Of a stretch of DNA of 64,000 bases, positions 34,010-42,379 are shown in pieces (position 1 is the stretch's first letter; each line of letters begins with the position of its first letter). A model generated the notes under the pieces. It was not told the DNA's origin, ran no database searches, and was given only the letters and a program-made list of their open reading frames with translations. Location: positions 38,743 to 102,742 of the forward strand of contig JBGPBV010000003.1 in assembly GCA_041481445.1 (NCBI GenBank), given 5' to 3'. The DNA comes from AA29 sp041481445. Lineage in GTDB: Bacteria; Acidobacteriota; Vicinamibacteria; Fen-336. A program made the position numbers and the translations under genes.

Positions 34010-34926
34010 TGGCGGAAACCTTCCTGGACCGGTTCCGCAAGGGCCTCGAGCGGACGCGCGACATCCTCAACGCCGACGTCGACGACCTCGTGCGCGGGCG
34101 CCGCCCCCTCAAGCCGGAGGACCTCGACGCGATCGAGGAGGCCCTGATCGCCGCCGACTTCGGCCTCGACGCCACCCGGCAGGCGATGGAGGTCCTGCGC
34201 GCGCGGAGCGCGCAGATCTGGACGGGCGGGGTGGAGGCGATGCGGGGGCTGCTGCGCGACGAGATCCGCTCGATCCTGGCCCGGCCGCTCACGGTGACGC
34301 CTTTCGCCGCGAAGCCCTGGGTCGTGTTCGTCGTGGGCGTGAACGGCGTGGGGAAGACCACGACCATCGGCAAGCTGGCCGCGGCCTGGACGGCGGAAGG
34401 CCGCACCACCATGATGTGCGCGGCCGACACTTTCCGCGCCGCCGCCGCCGAGCAGCTCGAGATCTGGGCACGGCGTGCGGGCGCCGCCTTCCATCGCGGG
34501 GCGGAAGGGGCGGACCCGTCCTCCGTGCTCACCGACGCCCTGCGTGCGGCACGCCGCCGGGGGCACGACGCCGTGCTGGTGGACACCGCCGGCCGTCTCC
34601 ACACGAAGGGCAACCTCATGGCCGAGCTCGCGAAGATGGCCCGCGTGGCCGGCCGCGAGGTCCCGGGCGCGCCCCACGAGACGCTGCTCGTGCTCGACGG
34701 CACCCTCGGCTCGAACGCGCTCAACCAGGGCCGCGAGTTCGCCAAGGCGGGCGGGGTGACCGGCCTCGTGGTGACGAAGCTCGACGGGACGGCCAAGGGC
34801 GGGATCGCGGTCGCGGTCGTGCGCGACCTGGGCGTGCCCATCCGCTACGTGGGCGTGGGGGAGTCGGTCGAGGACCTGCTCCCGTTCGACCCCGCCGCGT
34901 TCGCGGACGCGCTGGTCGGCTCATGA
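34009..34926 (+). CDS. ftsY: Signal recognition particle receptor FtsY
   Basis: A 305-residue SRP GTPase. It has only the N and G domains; the acidic A domain of E. coli FtsY is absent, as in many bacteria. The P-loop is GVNGVGKT (110-117), followed by DTFRAAAAEQL, DTAGRLHT and TKLDGTAKGG, and it ends GVGESVEDLLPFD. It docks ribosome-SRP complexes at the membrane. Its partner ffh lies 4 kb downstream. It overlaps ribD by ATGA. Confidence 0.97.
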   Translation: MAETFLDRFRKGLERTRDILNADVDDLVRGRRPLKPEDLDAIEEALIAADFGLDATRQAMEVLRARSAQIWTGGVEAMRGLLRDEIRSILARPLTVTPFAAKPWVVFVVGVNGVGKTTTIGKLAAAWTAEGRTTMMCAADTFRAAAAEQLEIWARRAGAAFHRGAEGADPSSVLTDALRAARRRGHDAVLVDTAGRLHTKGNLMAELAKMARVAGREVPGAPHETLLVLDGTLGSNALNQGREFAKAGGVTGLVVTKLDGTAKGGIAVAVVRDLGVPIRYVGVGESVEDLLPFDPAAFADALVGS

Positions 34927-36074
34927 CGCCCGTGACCCCGGCCGCCGACGATCGGTGGATGACGCGCGCGCTTGCCCTGGCGCGGCGCGGGCTGGGCGAG
35001 ACCAACCCGAACCCGATGGTGGGCTGTGTCGTGGTGCGCGGCGGACGGGCGGTGGGCGAGGGCTGGCACCGGCGGGCGGGCGGACCCCACGCGGAAGTCG
35101 AGGCCCTGCGCGCGGCGGGAGCGGCGGCCCGCGGGGCGACCGCGTACGTGACGCTCGAGCCCTGCGCCCACCAGGGACGCACGCCGCCCTGCACGCCCGC
35201 TCTCGTGCAGGCGGGCGTGCGCCGCGTGGTGGCGGCGATGCCGGACCCGAACCCGGCCGTGAACGGCCGCGGGCTCGCGCGCCTGCGGCGGGCCGGCATC
35301 GCGGTCAGGACGGGCGTCCTCGCCGACGAGGCGGCCGCGCTCAACGAGCCCTTCCTGATCGCCGCTCGCCTGAGCCGGCCGTTCGTGCTCCTCAAGGCCG
35401 CCATGACCCTCGACGGCCGCATCGCCACCGCGGGTGGCGAGTCGAAGTGGATCACCGGCGCCTCCCTGCGCCGCCGCGCTCGCGCCCTGCGCCGCCACCA
35501 CGACGGGGTGGCGGTCGGCGTGGGGACCGTGCTCGCCGACGATCCCCGGCTCCTCCCCGAGCCGCGGACGCGGAGGCCGTTCCACCGCATCGTCTTCGAC
35601 TCGCGCCTCCGCACGCCCGCGAGCAGCCGGCTCGTCATCGCCGCGCGCACCACGCCCGTCTGGATCGTGACGACGGAGGGCGTGCGCGGCCGGGCCGGGC
35701 TGGAAGCCAGGGGCGTGCGCGTCCTCGCCGGCCCCGCGCGCGACGGCCGCGTCGACCTCGAGTGGGCCCTGGCCGCGCTCCGCGCGGAGGGACTCTGGAG
35801 CCTCATGGTGGAGGGTGGGTCCGAGCTGCTGGGCGCCTTCCTGGCGCGGCGCCTCTTCGACCAGGTCGCGCTCTTCCGCGCCCCCATCCTCCTCGGTGGC
35901 CGGGATGGCACCCCGGCCTTCGGCGGGCCGGACCCCGCGCGCCTCTCCGAGGCCGCCCGCCTCACCACCCGGAGCCCGCTCCTGCCCGCGGGCCATCGCG
36001 CCCTCTCTCCGGCCGCCGCCGTCGATGGGGCGTATGAACTGTGGTATCCCGCCCGCGGACGATATAGAAGATAG
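34923..36074 (+). CDS. ribD: Riboflavin biosynthesis protein RibD
   Basis: A 383-residue bifunctional deaminase/reductase. The N-terminal deaminase has the zinc motif HAEVEAL with PCAHQGRTPPC. The C-terminal reductase domain (about residues 150-375) has KAAMTLDGRIAT and VEGGSELLGAFL. It performs the second and third steps from the GTP branch of riboflavin synthesis. Adjacent genes are ribE and ribBA, in pathway order. Confidence 0.96.
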   Translation: MTPVTPAADDRWMTRALALARRGLGETNPNPMVGCVVVRGGRAVGEGWHRRAGGPHAEVEALRAAGAAARGATAYVTLEPCAHQGRTPPCTPALVQAGVRRVVAAMPDPNPAVNGRGLARLRRAGIAVRTGVLADEAAALNEPFLIAARLSRPFVLLKAAMTLDGRIATAGGESKWITGASLRRRARALRRHHDGVAVGVGTVLADDPRLLPEPRTRRPFHRIVFDSRLRTPASSRLVIAARTTPVWIVTTEGVRGRAGLEARGVRVLAGPARDGRVDLEWALAALRAEGLWSLMVEGGSELLGAFLARRLFDQVALFRAPILLGGRDGTPAFGGPDPARLSEAARLTTRSPLLPAGHRALSPAAAVDGAYELWYPARGRYRR

Positions 36075-36077
36075 ACG

Positions 36078-36683
36078 GTGTTCACCGGGATCGTCGAAGA
36101 CGTGGGGGAGGTCGCGGCGCGGGAGGCGCGCGCGGACGTCCTCGTGCTCCGCATCCTCGCGCGCGGCGTCACCGCCGGCCTGGCCCGAGGCGCCTCGATC
36201 GCCGTGGACGGCTGCTGCCTGACCGCGGTCGACGTGGCCCCGGACGGCTTCACCTGCGAGCTGACGGCGGAGACGCTGGAGCGGACGGGGTTCGCCGAGC
36301 GCCTGCGGCCGGGAGCGCTCGTCAACCTCGAGCGGCCCCTGCTCGCCGCGGGCCGCTTCGACGGACACATCGTGCAGGGACATGTGGACGGGCTGGGCGA
36401 GATCGTGGAGCTGCGTCGCACCGGCGAAGCCGCGGAGCTGCAGGTCGCCGTTCCTCCCGGCCTCGAGCGCTACCTCGTCGAGAAGGGCTCGGTGGCGGTC
36501 GACGGCATCTCGCTGACCGTGGCCGCCCTCCGCCCCCGCGGTTTCTCGGTCGCGGTCATCCCGTATACACTTGAGCGCACGAACCTGCGGGCGGCCCGGC
36601 CGGGCGATCGGGTGAGCCTGGAGATGGACGTGATCGCCAAGTACGTGGAGAGGTTGCTCGCATCCGCGCCCTCCCGCGGCTGA
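36078..36683 (+). CDS. ribE: Riboflavin synthase alpha chain
   Basis: A 201-residue riboflavin synthase with the internal duplication of lumazine-binding barrels. It starts MFTGIVEDVGEV from a GTG codon. Each half has a GxxVAVDGxxLT-type motif (SIAVDGCCLTAV, and SVAVDGISLTVA), and HIVQGHVDG lies near the middle. It dismutates 6,7-dimethyl-8-ribityllumazine to riboflavin. It starts three bases after ribD. Confidence 0.97.
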   Translation: MFTGIVEDVGEVAAREARADVLVLRILARGVTAGLARGASIAVDGCCLTAVDVAPDGFTCELTAETLERTGFAERLRPGALVNLERPLLAAGRFDGHIVQGHVDGLGEIVELRRTGEAAELQVAVPPGLERYLVEKGSVAVDGISLTVAALRPRGFSVAVIPYTLERTNLRAARPGDRVSLEMDVIAKYVERLLASAPSRG

Positions 36684-36713
36684 GAGCCGAGCCCGCCCCA
36701 CCGAGAGGACCCC

Positions 36714-37922
36714 ATGCCGTTCGCAAGCATCCCCGACGCCATCGACGACGTGCGCCAGGGCCGGATGGTCGTGGTGGTCGACGACGAGGACCGCGAGAAC
36801 GAGGGCGACCTCACGATCGCGGCCACCAAGGTCACGCCCGAGGTCATCAACTTCATGGCCCGCTACGGGCGCGGCCTCATCTGCCTGCCCATGACCGGCG
36901 AGCGCCTGGACGAGCTGCGCATCCCGCTGATGGTGCGCGACGAGCAGAACGACGCGAAGTTCGGGACGGCGTTCTGCGTCCCCATCGAGGCCAAGCAGGG
37001 CACGACCACGGGCATCTCGGCCCCCGATCGCGCGCGGACCGTCCTCGCCGCCATCGATCCCGCCACCCGGCCCACCGACCTGGCCCGGCCCGGGCACATG
37101 TTCCCCTTGCGCGCGGTGGACGGAGGCGTGATGGTGCGCGCCGGCCAGACGGAGGCCGCGGTGGACCTCGCGCGGCTGGCCGGGCTCTACCCGGCGGGCG
37201 TGATCTGCGAGGTGATGGACGAGGACGGCACCATGGCGCGCGGCCCGCGCCTGGAGGCCTTCTGCCGCCAGCACGGCCTCAAGATGGTCACGATCAAGGA
37301 CCTGATCCATCACCGGATGCGCACCGAGCGCCTGGTGCGGAAGATCGTGGAAGCGGACATGCCGACGAGCTACGGGCCCTTCCGCATCCACGCCTTCGAG
37401 AGCCTGATCGACCGCCAGCACCACGTCGCCCTCGTCATGGGGGACGTCGGCGGCGACGAGCCCGCGCTCGTGCGCGTCCACTCCCAGTGCCTCACCGGGG
37501 ACATCTTCGCCTCCTCCCGCTGCGATTGCGGCCTCCAGCTCCACAAGGCGCTCGAGATGATCAGCGAGGCCGGCCGCGGCGTGCTCCTGTACCTCCGCCA
37601 GGAGGGCCGCGGGATCGGCCTGGTGCACAAGCTGCTGGCCTACGAGCTCCAGGACCGGGGAAAGGACACCGTGGAGGCGAACGAGGCCCTCGGGTTCAAG
37701 CCCGACCAGCGTGACTACGGCATCGGCGCCCAGATCCTGGTCGAGCTCGGAGTCAAGAAGCTCCGCATCCTGACCAACAACCCGCGGAAGTTCGTGGGCC
37801 TCGAGGGCTACGGGCTCGAGATGGTGGGCCGCCTGCCCATCGAGATCCCCGCCTCCGACCAGAACCGCCGCTACCTGAAGACGAAGAAAGAGAAGCTCGG
37901 CCACTTGTTGAGGGGTGTGTAG
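36714..37922 (+). CDS. ribBA: Bifunctional RibBA (DHBP synthase/GTP cyclohydrolase II)
   Basis: A 402-residue fusion. The N-terminal half is 3,4-dihydroxy-2-butanone-4-phosphate synthase (VDDEDRENEGDL). The C-terminal half is GTP cyclohydrolase II with the zinc cysteines in CLTGDIFASSRCDCG and the RQEGRGIGL motif. It supplies both riboflavin precursors. In many genomes ribH follows; here it does not, so lumazine synthase must be encoded elsewhere. A 93-nt structured repeat follows the gene. Confidence 0.97.
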   Translation: MPFASIPDAIDDVRQGRMVVVVDDEDRENEGDLTIAATKVTPEVINFMARYGRGLICLPMTGERLDELRIPLMVRDEQNDAKFGTAFCVPIEAKQGTTTGISAPDRARTVLAAIDPATRPTDLARPGHMFPLRAVDGGVMVRAGQTEAAVDLARLAGLYPAGVICEVMDEDGTMARGPRLEAFCRQHGLKMVTIKDLIHHRMRTERLVRKIVEADMPTSYGPFRIHAFESLIDRQHHVALVMGDVGGDEPALVRVHSQCLTGDIFASSRCDCGLQLHKALEMISEAGRGVLLYLRQEGRGIGLVHKLLAYELQDRGKDTVEANEALGFKPDQRDYGIGAQILVELGVKKLRILTNNPRKFVGLEGYGLEMVGRLPIEIPASDQNRRYLKTKKEKLGHLLRGV

Positions 37923-37957
37923 TTGGCGCGCGCGCGAACGCAGAACGAGGAGGACAG

Positions 37958-38050
37958 GAAAGCGAGGCGCCGATTCACTCGGCGCCGAGCGGGTAGGGGG
38001 GGAGCGCGAAGCGCGCGGGGGGGTGCGATCAAGCAAGCACCCCCCCGAAC
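37958..38050. repeat. 93-nt structured intergenic repeat, copy A
   Basis: The element starts GAAAGCG and contains three hairpins. Stem 1 is GGCGCCGA/TCGGCGCC with loop TTCAC (37966-37986). Stem 2 is GCGC-GAA-GCGC (38004-38014). Stem 3 is an 11-bp G-run/C-run stem (38016-38026 with 38037-38047). A second copy of the same length and plan is at 42269. It ends six bases before the cNMP-domain gene. There is no T-run, so it is not a standard terminator. Confidence 0.75.
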
Positions 38051-38056
38051 TCACGA

Positions 38057-38518
38057 ATGATCCAGGAGTTCCTGCGCTCTGTCTCCCTCTTCCGCGACCT
38101 GGACGACGAAGAGCTCGCGCACGTCCTCATGGTCGGTCTCCTGAAGCGCTACTCCCAGGAGGCGGCCATCCTCACCGAGGGGGCGCCGGGGGGGCAGCTG
38201 CACGTCATTCACCAGGGACGCGTCCGCATCAGCAAGGTGGTGCCGGGCGTCGGGGAGGAGGCGCTCACCATCCTCGGGCCGGGCGAGTTCTTCGGCGAGG
38301 TCGAGTTCTTCGACGGCGCGCCCGCCTCCGCCCACGCCATCGCGCACTCCGAATGCGAGGTCTTCACGATCCCGCACCAGGAGGTCCGGTCGATGATGGA
38401 GAGCCATCCCGCCCTCTGCGCGAAGTTCCTGTGGGCCTTCAGCCGGACGCTGGCTACGCGCCTCCGGGACTCGAACCAGAAGATCTCGAGCCTCTTCGCG
38501 ATCACGCGCGAGTTCTGA
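38057..38518 (+). CDS. Cyclic-nucleotide-binding-fold protein lacking the key Arg
   Basis: A 153-residue stand-alone CRP-like beta-barrel domain without a DNA-binding domain. The phosphate-binding cassette reads FGEVEFFDGAPASAHA (79-94). The arginine that contacts the cyclic phosphate in CRP-type cassettes is replaced by Ala at position 90, so normal cAMP or cGMP binding is doubtful. The fold is otherwise complete. It stands alone between ribBA and ffh, directly after repeat copy A. Confidence 0.88.
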   Translation: MIQEFLRSVSLFRDLDDEELAHVLMVGLLKRYSQEAAILTEGAPGGQLHVIHQGRVRISKVVPGVGEEALTILGPGEFFGEVEFFDGAPASAHAIAHSECEVFTIPHQEVRSMMESHPALCAKFLWAFSRTLATRLRDSNQKISSLFAITREF

Positions 38519-38565
38519 GGCCTCCCCCGGAGGCGGCCCTAAGCCCCTCACCCCTCACGGCTTCT

Positions 38566-38595
38566 TTGACAACTCCGGGCGCGATCCCATAAAAT
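38566..38595 (+). promoter_or_regulatory. Sigma-70 type promoter of the ffh operon
   Basis: A perfect TTGACA (38566-38571) and TAAAAT (38590-38595) are spaced by 18 bases. Expected start is near 38602, about 75 bases before ffh. This is the likely main promoter for ffh-rpsP-khpA-rimM-trmD-rplS. Confidence 0.75.
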
Positions 38596-38677
38596 CAAAC
38601 GTTACTTTGCTTTCAACTGGAGGCAAGGGTGCGCGGTCGCTCGCGCGTCGCCCGCTTCCGGGGGGGACTTCGCCGCC

Positions 38678-40027
38678 GTGTTCGACGCGCTCAGCGAGAA
38701 GCTCGAAGGGGTGTTCCGCACCCTCCGCGGCCAGGGGTCCCTGGGCACGGCGGACGTGGACGCGGCCCTGCGCGAGATCCGGCTGGCCCTGCTCGAGGCG
38801 GACGTCCACTTCAAGGTGGCCAAGCAGTTCCTGGACCGCGTCCGCGAGAAGGCGACCGGCCAGGACGTCCTCAAGAGCCTGACCCCCGCCCAGGCCGTCA
38901 TCCGGGTCGTCCGCGACGAGATGGTCGCGCTGCTCGGGGGCGAAGAGACGCCCCGCCTCCAGACGTCGTCGCGCCTCCCCTCCGTGGTCCTGATGGCCGG
39001 CCTGCAGGGGTCGGGCAAGACCACGACGTCGGCCAAGCTGGGCGCCTGGCTGGCCAAGAACGGGCACCATCCGCTGCTGGTCTCGACCGACGTCTACCGG
39101 CCGGCCGCGCGCGAGCAGCTCCTCTCGGTCGGGACCAAGGCCGGCGTCAAGGTCCACCATCCCCAGGGCGTGGACGAGCCCGCGGCCATCCTGCGCTCCG
39201 CCCTCGACGAGGCGCGCGCGGTCGGGCACGACTTCCTGATCGTCGACACCGCCGGCCGCCTGCACGTCGACGACGAGCTCATGACCGAGCTCGCCCTTCT
39301 CAAGACCCTGGCCCAGCCGAGCGAGGTCCTCTACGTGGCGGACGCCATGACCGGCCAGGACGCGGTCAGGAGCGCGGAGGAGTTCCACCGGCGCGTGGGC
39401 ATCACCGGCATCGTGCTGAGCAAGCTCGACGGCGACGCCCGCGGAGGCGCCGCCCTGAGCGCGGCCGCCATCACCGGCTGTCCCGTGAAGTTCGCGGGCG
39501 TGGGCGAGCGCGTGGACGAGTTCGAGCTCTTCCAGCCCGTGCGCATGGCCGGCCGGATCCTGGGCATGGGCGACGTCTTCGGGCTCATCGAGAAGGCCGA
39601 GCAGCACCTCGACCGCGAGAAGGCCGAGGAGATGGTCCGGAAGCTGCGCCGGTCCGAGTTCACCCTCGACGACTACAAGGAGCAGCTCGGGCAGATCCGG
39701 AAGATGGGCTCGCTCGACCAGGTGCTCTCGATGATCCCGGGCCTCGGGAGCCGGGCCAAGGACGTGGACACGGAGGCGGGCGCGCAGGAGATGCGGCGGC
39801 ACGTGGCCATCGTCGATTCCATGACCGCGCTCGAGCGCCGGGAGCCCTCGGTGATCAACGGCAGCCGGCGCAAGCGGATCGCCAAGGGGAGCGGGACGAG
39901 CGTGGAGGACGTGAACCGCCTGCTCAAGCAGTACGCGCAGATGCGGAAGATGATGAAGCAGTTCGGGGGAGGCGGCGGCAAGATGCTCAAGAAGCTGGCC
40001 GCGCGCATGCCCCCGCAGTTCCGTTAG
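38678..40027 (+). CDS. ffh: Signal recognition particle protein Ffh
   Basis: A 449-residue SRP54. The N domain is followed by the G domain with P-loop GLQGSGKT (108-115), DTAGRLHVDD and SKLDGDARGG. A Met-rich M domain (about residues 300-449) includes the 4.5S RNA-binding GSRRKRIAKGSGTSVEDVNRL region. The GTG start at 38678 matches the family start MFDALSEKLE and has GGGGGGA ten bases upstream. A better ribosome site (GGAGG at 38620) points to a GTG in another frame. It heads the ribosomal and tRNA modification operon. Confidence 0.98.
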   Translation: MFDALSEKLEGVFRTLRGQGSLGTADVDAALREIRLALLEADVHFKVAKQFLDRVREKATGQDVLKSLTPAQAVIRVVRDEMVALLGGEETPRLQTSSRLPSVVLMAGLQGSGKTTTSAKLGAWLAKNGHHPLLVSTDVYRPAAREQLLSVGTKAGVKVHHPQGVDEPAAILRSALDEARAVGHDFLIVDTAGRLHVDDELMTELALLKTLAQPSEVLYVADAMTGQDAVRSAEEFHRRVGITGIVLSKLDGDARGGAALSAAAITGCPVKFAGVGERVDEFELFQPVRMAGRILGMGDVFGLIEKAEQHLDREKAEEMVRKLRRSEFTLDDYKEQLGQIRKMGSLDQVLSMIPGLGSRAKDVDTEAGAQEMRRHVAIVDSMTALERREPSVINGSRRKRIAKGSGTSVEDVNRLLKQYAQMRKMMKQFGGGGGKMLKKLAARMPPQFR

Positions 40028-40041
40028 GAGAGAGAGACACG

Positions 40042-40305
40042 ATGCTTTCGATACGTCTGAGACGGGCGGGGACGACCAAGAAGCCGCACTACCGCGTGGT
40101 GGTGGCGGACTCGCGGGCCTGGCGCGACGGGCGCTTCGTGGAAGTGCTCGGGCACTACGACCCGCGGAAGAACCCGGCGGTGGTGAAGATCGACGCCGAG
40201 CGGGCCCGCTACTGGATCGGCAAGGGCGCGCAGCCCAGCGACACCGTGCGCAGCCTCCTCAAGAAGCAGGCGGAGGGGGTCAAGGCGGAGACGGCGGCCA
40301 AGTAG
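40042..40305 (+). CDS. rpsP: 30S ribosomal protein S16
   Basis: An 87-residue S16 with the conserved opening LSIRLRRAGTTKKPHYRVVVADSR and the LGHYDP and RYWIGKGAQPSDTVRSLL segments. TAGGAGAG lies upstream. It is part of the conserved ffh-rpsP-khpA-rimM-trmD-rplS order. Confidence 0.98.
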   Translation: MLSIRLRRAGTTKKPHYRVVVADSRAWRDGRFVEVLGHYDPRKNPAVVKIDAERARYWIGKGAQPSDTVRSLLKKQAEGVKAETAAK

Positions 40306-40310
40306 CGGCC

Positions 40311-40541
40311 ATGCGCGAGCTGCTGGAGGCGTTGGCGCGCGAGATGGTGGAAGAGCCCGGCCGCGTGCGCGTGGAGGAGTGGACGGAGGACGGGGTCGTG
40401 CACCTCGACCTCGAGGTCGCCGCCCACGACCGCGGGCGGGTCATCGGCCGCCAGGGCCGGACCGCGGACGCCCTCCGCACGCTCCTGGAGGCGGTCGGCC
40501 GCCGCCGCGGGATCGAGTGCGACATGGAGGTCGTGGACTGA
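40311..40541 (+). CDS. khpA: KH-domain RNA-binding protein KhpA
   Basis: A 76-residue single KH domain. The RNA-binding GxxG loop is in RVIGRQGRTADALR. In other bacteria KhpA works with KhpB/EloR as a broad RNA chaperone affecting growth and division. It starts five bases after rpsP and overlaps rimM by TGATG. Confidence 0.95.
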   Translation: MRELLEALAREMVEEPGRVRVEEWTEDGVVHLDLEVAAHDRGRVIGRQGRTADALRTLLEAVGRRRGIECDMEVVD

Positions 40542-41068
40542 TGGCGCGCGGGGATTACGCCGACATGGTCACGATCGGCGTCGTGGTGAAGCCGCAGGGC
40601 CGGAAGGGAGAGGTGCTGGTGGCGCCGCTCTCCGACCGCCCCCGGCGCTTCGAGTCCCTGCGGCGCGTGTTCGTGCCCGTGCCCGGAGGAGCGCGCGCGA
40701 TCGCGGTCACCGACCGCTGGCCGCACAAGGGCCGCGTGGTCCTCAAGCTCGAGGGCGTGGACTCGATCGACGAGGCCGAGAAGTATCGCGGGGTCGACCT
40801 GCGCATCGCGGAGGACGAGGTCGAGGAGCTCCCCCCGGGGTCGTACTACCACTACCAGCTCAAGGGGCTGGCCGTCGAGGACCCCGAGGGCCGGCCGCTC
40901 GGCACCGCCGCCGACATCCTGGAGACCGGAGGCGAGGCGCCCGTCCTGGTCGTGCGCGACCCGCGCGGGGGCGAGGTGCTCATCCCGCTCGCCGCCGCCT
41001 TCATCCGCCGGGTCGACCTCGAAGGCAAGCGGATCGTGGCCGTGAAGCCGGAGCTGGTGGACTCATGA
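40541..41068 (+). CDS. rimM: Ribosome maturation factor RimM
   Basis: A 175-residue 30S assembly factor. The N-terminal beta domain has IGVVVKPQGRKGEVLV and the C-terminal PRC-barrel region has SYYHYQLKGLAV and VLIPLAAAFIRRVD. The ATG at 40541 overlaps the khpA stop; the stop overlaps the trmD start. It helps 16S rRNA processing and head assembly. Confidence 0.96.
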   Translation: MARGDYADMVTIGVVVKPQGRKGEVLVAPLSDRPRRFESLRRVFVPVPGGARAIAVTDRWPHKGRVVLKLEGVDSIDEAEKYRGVDLRIAEDEVEELPPGSYYHYQLKGLAVEDPEGRPLGTAADILETGGEAPVLVVRDPRGGEVLIPLAAAFIRRVDLEGKRIVAVKPELVDS

Positions 41069-41862
41069 GGTTCGACGTCGTCACCATCTTCCCCCGCATG
41101 CTCCAGGCCCCGCTGGAGGACGGGATCGTGCACCGGGCGATGGAGGCCGGGCTGGTCTCGATCGGAGTCCACGACCTGCGCGCGTTCACCGACGACCGGC
41201 ACCGGTCCGTGGACGACCAGCCCTTCGGCGGCGGGCCGGGGATGGTCATGAAGGCGGAGCCGTTCCTGCGCGCGGTCGACACCCTGACCGGCGGCGCGGG
41301 GAGGCCCGGGGCCGGAGAGGGCTCCCCGCCCGCGATCGTGCTGCTCTCGCCGCGCGGGCGTCCGTTCGACCAGGCCATGGCCGCCCGACTGAGCCGTCTG
41401 CATCATGTCGTGCTGCTGTGCGGGCGCTACGAAGGGATCGATGAGCGGGTGCGCGAGGCGCTGGGCGCCGAGGAAGTCAGCCTCGGCGACTTCGTGCTCA
41501 CGGGGGGCGAGGTGGCGGCGCTGGCGGTGATCGAGGCGGCCGTGCGCCTGATCCCCGGCGCCCTCGGGGACGAGGGCTCGGCGGAGGCGGACTCGTTCGC
41601 CGACGGCGTGCTCGACTTCCCCCACTACACGCGGCCAAAGGAGGTGAGGGGCCATCGCGTGCCGGACGTGCTCCTCTCCGGCGACCACGGAAAGATCCGC
41701 CGCTGGCGCCGCAAGGAGGCCCTGCGCGCCACGCGGGCCCGCCGTCCGGACCTGCTGGAGGTCGCCCCCTTGAGCACGGAGGACCGCGTCCTCCTGCACG
41801 AGCTGGAGAACGAGGAGACGCCGACGCCGGCCGGAGCGGCCAGGAACAGTTTCGCGAACTAG
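41065..41862 (+). CDS. trmD: tRNA (guanine-37-N1)-methyltransferase TrmD
   Basis: A 265-residue SPOUT methyltransferase. The trefoil-knot SAM-binding region has LLSPRGRPFDQ, LLCGRYEGIDERV and SLGDFVLTGGEVAALAVIEA. QPFGGGPGMVMK near the N-terminus and YTRPKEVRGHRVPDVLLSGDH towards the end are typical. It methylates G37 in tRNAs to prevent frameshifting, using S-adenosylmethionine. Confidence 0.98.
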   Translation: MRFDVVTIFPRMLQAPLEDGIVHRAMEAGLVSIGVHDLRAFTDDRHRSVDDQPFGGGPGMVMKAEPFLRAVDTLTGGAGRPGAGEGSPPAIVLLSPRGRPFDQAMAARLSRLHHVVLLCGRYEGIDERVREALGAEEVSLGDFVLTGGEVAALAVIEAAVRLIPGALGDEGSAEADSFADGVLDFPHYTRPKEVRGHRVPDVLLSGDHGKIRRWRRKEALRATRARRPDLLEVAPLSTEDRVLLHELENEETPTPAGAARNSFAN

Positions 41863-41871
41863 AGGAAGGCA

Positions 41872-42270
41872 ATGAATCCGATCGACAGTATCGAAGCCGG
41901 CGACTTGAAGAAGGGGCTGCCCCGCCTGACCTCGGGCGACACCGTGCGCGTGCACGTGCGGGTCAAGGAGAGCTCGGTCAAGGAGGAGATCAAGGGCAAG
42001 CCCAAGGAGACCGAGCGCGAGCGCGTCCAGGTCTTCGAGGGGATCATCATCGGCCTGCGCGGCACGGGCGCGCGCGCGACCATGACCGTGCGCAAGGTCT
42101 CGTTCGGCCAGGGGGTGGAGCGCATCTTCCCCCTGCACGCCAAGACCATCGAGAAGATCGAGGTGGTCAAGCACGCGCAGGTGCGCCGGGCCAAGCTCTA
42201 CTATCTCCGCGACCTGAAGGGCAAGGCCGGCCGCATGAAGGAGCGCCGCACGACCACGCCGGAGGCGTGA
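41872..42270 (+). CDS. rplS: 50S ribosomal protein L19
   Basis: A 132-residue L19, slightly longer than usual because of a Lys/Arg/Thr-rich tail and an insert near residues 40-55 rich in Lys and Glu. Core motifs are GDTVRVHVRV, RVQVFEGIIIG, TVRKVSFGQGVERIFPLH and RRAKLYYLRDLKGKAGR. It lies at the 30S-50S interface. The structured repeat copy B starts at its stop codon. Confidence 0.98.
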   Translation: MNPIDSIEAGDLKKGLPRLTSGDTVRVHVRVKESSVKEEIKGKPKETERERVQVFEGIIIGLRGTGARATMTVRKVSFGQGVERIFPLHAKTIEKIEVVKHAQVRRAKLYYLRDLKGKAGRMKERRTTTPEA

Positions 42271-42361
42271 AAGCGCGCGCCGGATTCCCTCCGGCGCGAG
42301 CGAGTGGGGGGGTAGCCCGAAGGGCGCAGGGGGGTTGGTACGGGTGGAATACCCCCCTGAC
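42269..42361. repeat. 93-nt structured intergenic repeat, copy B
   Basis: Same length and plan as copy A at 37958. Stem 1 is CGCGCCGGA/TCCGGCGCG with loop TTCCC (42276-42298). Stem 2 is GCCC-GAA-GGGC (42315-42325). Stem 3 is CAGGGGGGT/ACCCCCCTG (42327-42335 with 42351-42359). Stem 2 differs from copy A at two paired positions but stays fully paired. It lies between rplS and rnhB. Confidence 0.75.
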
Positions 42362-42379
42362 ATTGCCGATTGAGGTGCG

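Noticed and set aside
36684..36713. FMN riboswitch near the riboflavin genes
   Set aside because: Gaps in the rib operon are only a few to 30 bases, too short for an RFN element.
34845..38054. 1069-codon open frame antisense to the riboflavin genes
   Set aside because: No recognisable motif; ribD, ribE and ribBA on the plus strand are certain.
38629..40305. 558-codon plus-strand frame overlapping ffh and running into rpsP
   Set aside because: Its start has a good ribosome site and its end is the true rpsP frame, but the part over ffh is Arg/Gly-rich shadow; ffh is in another frame.
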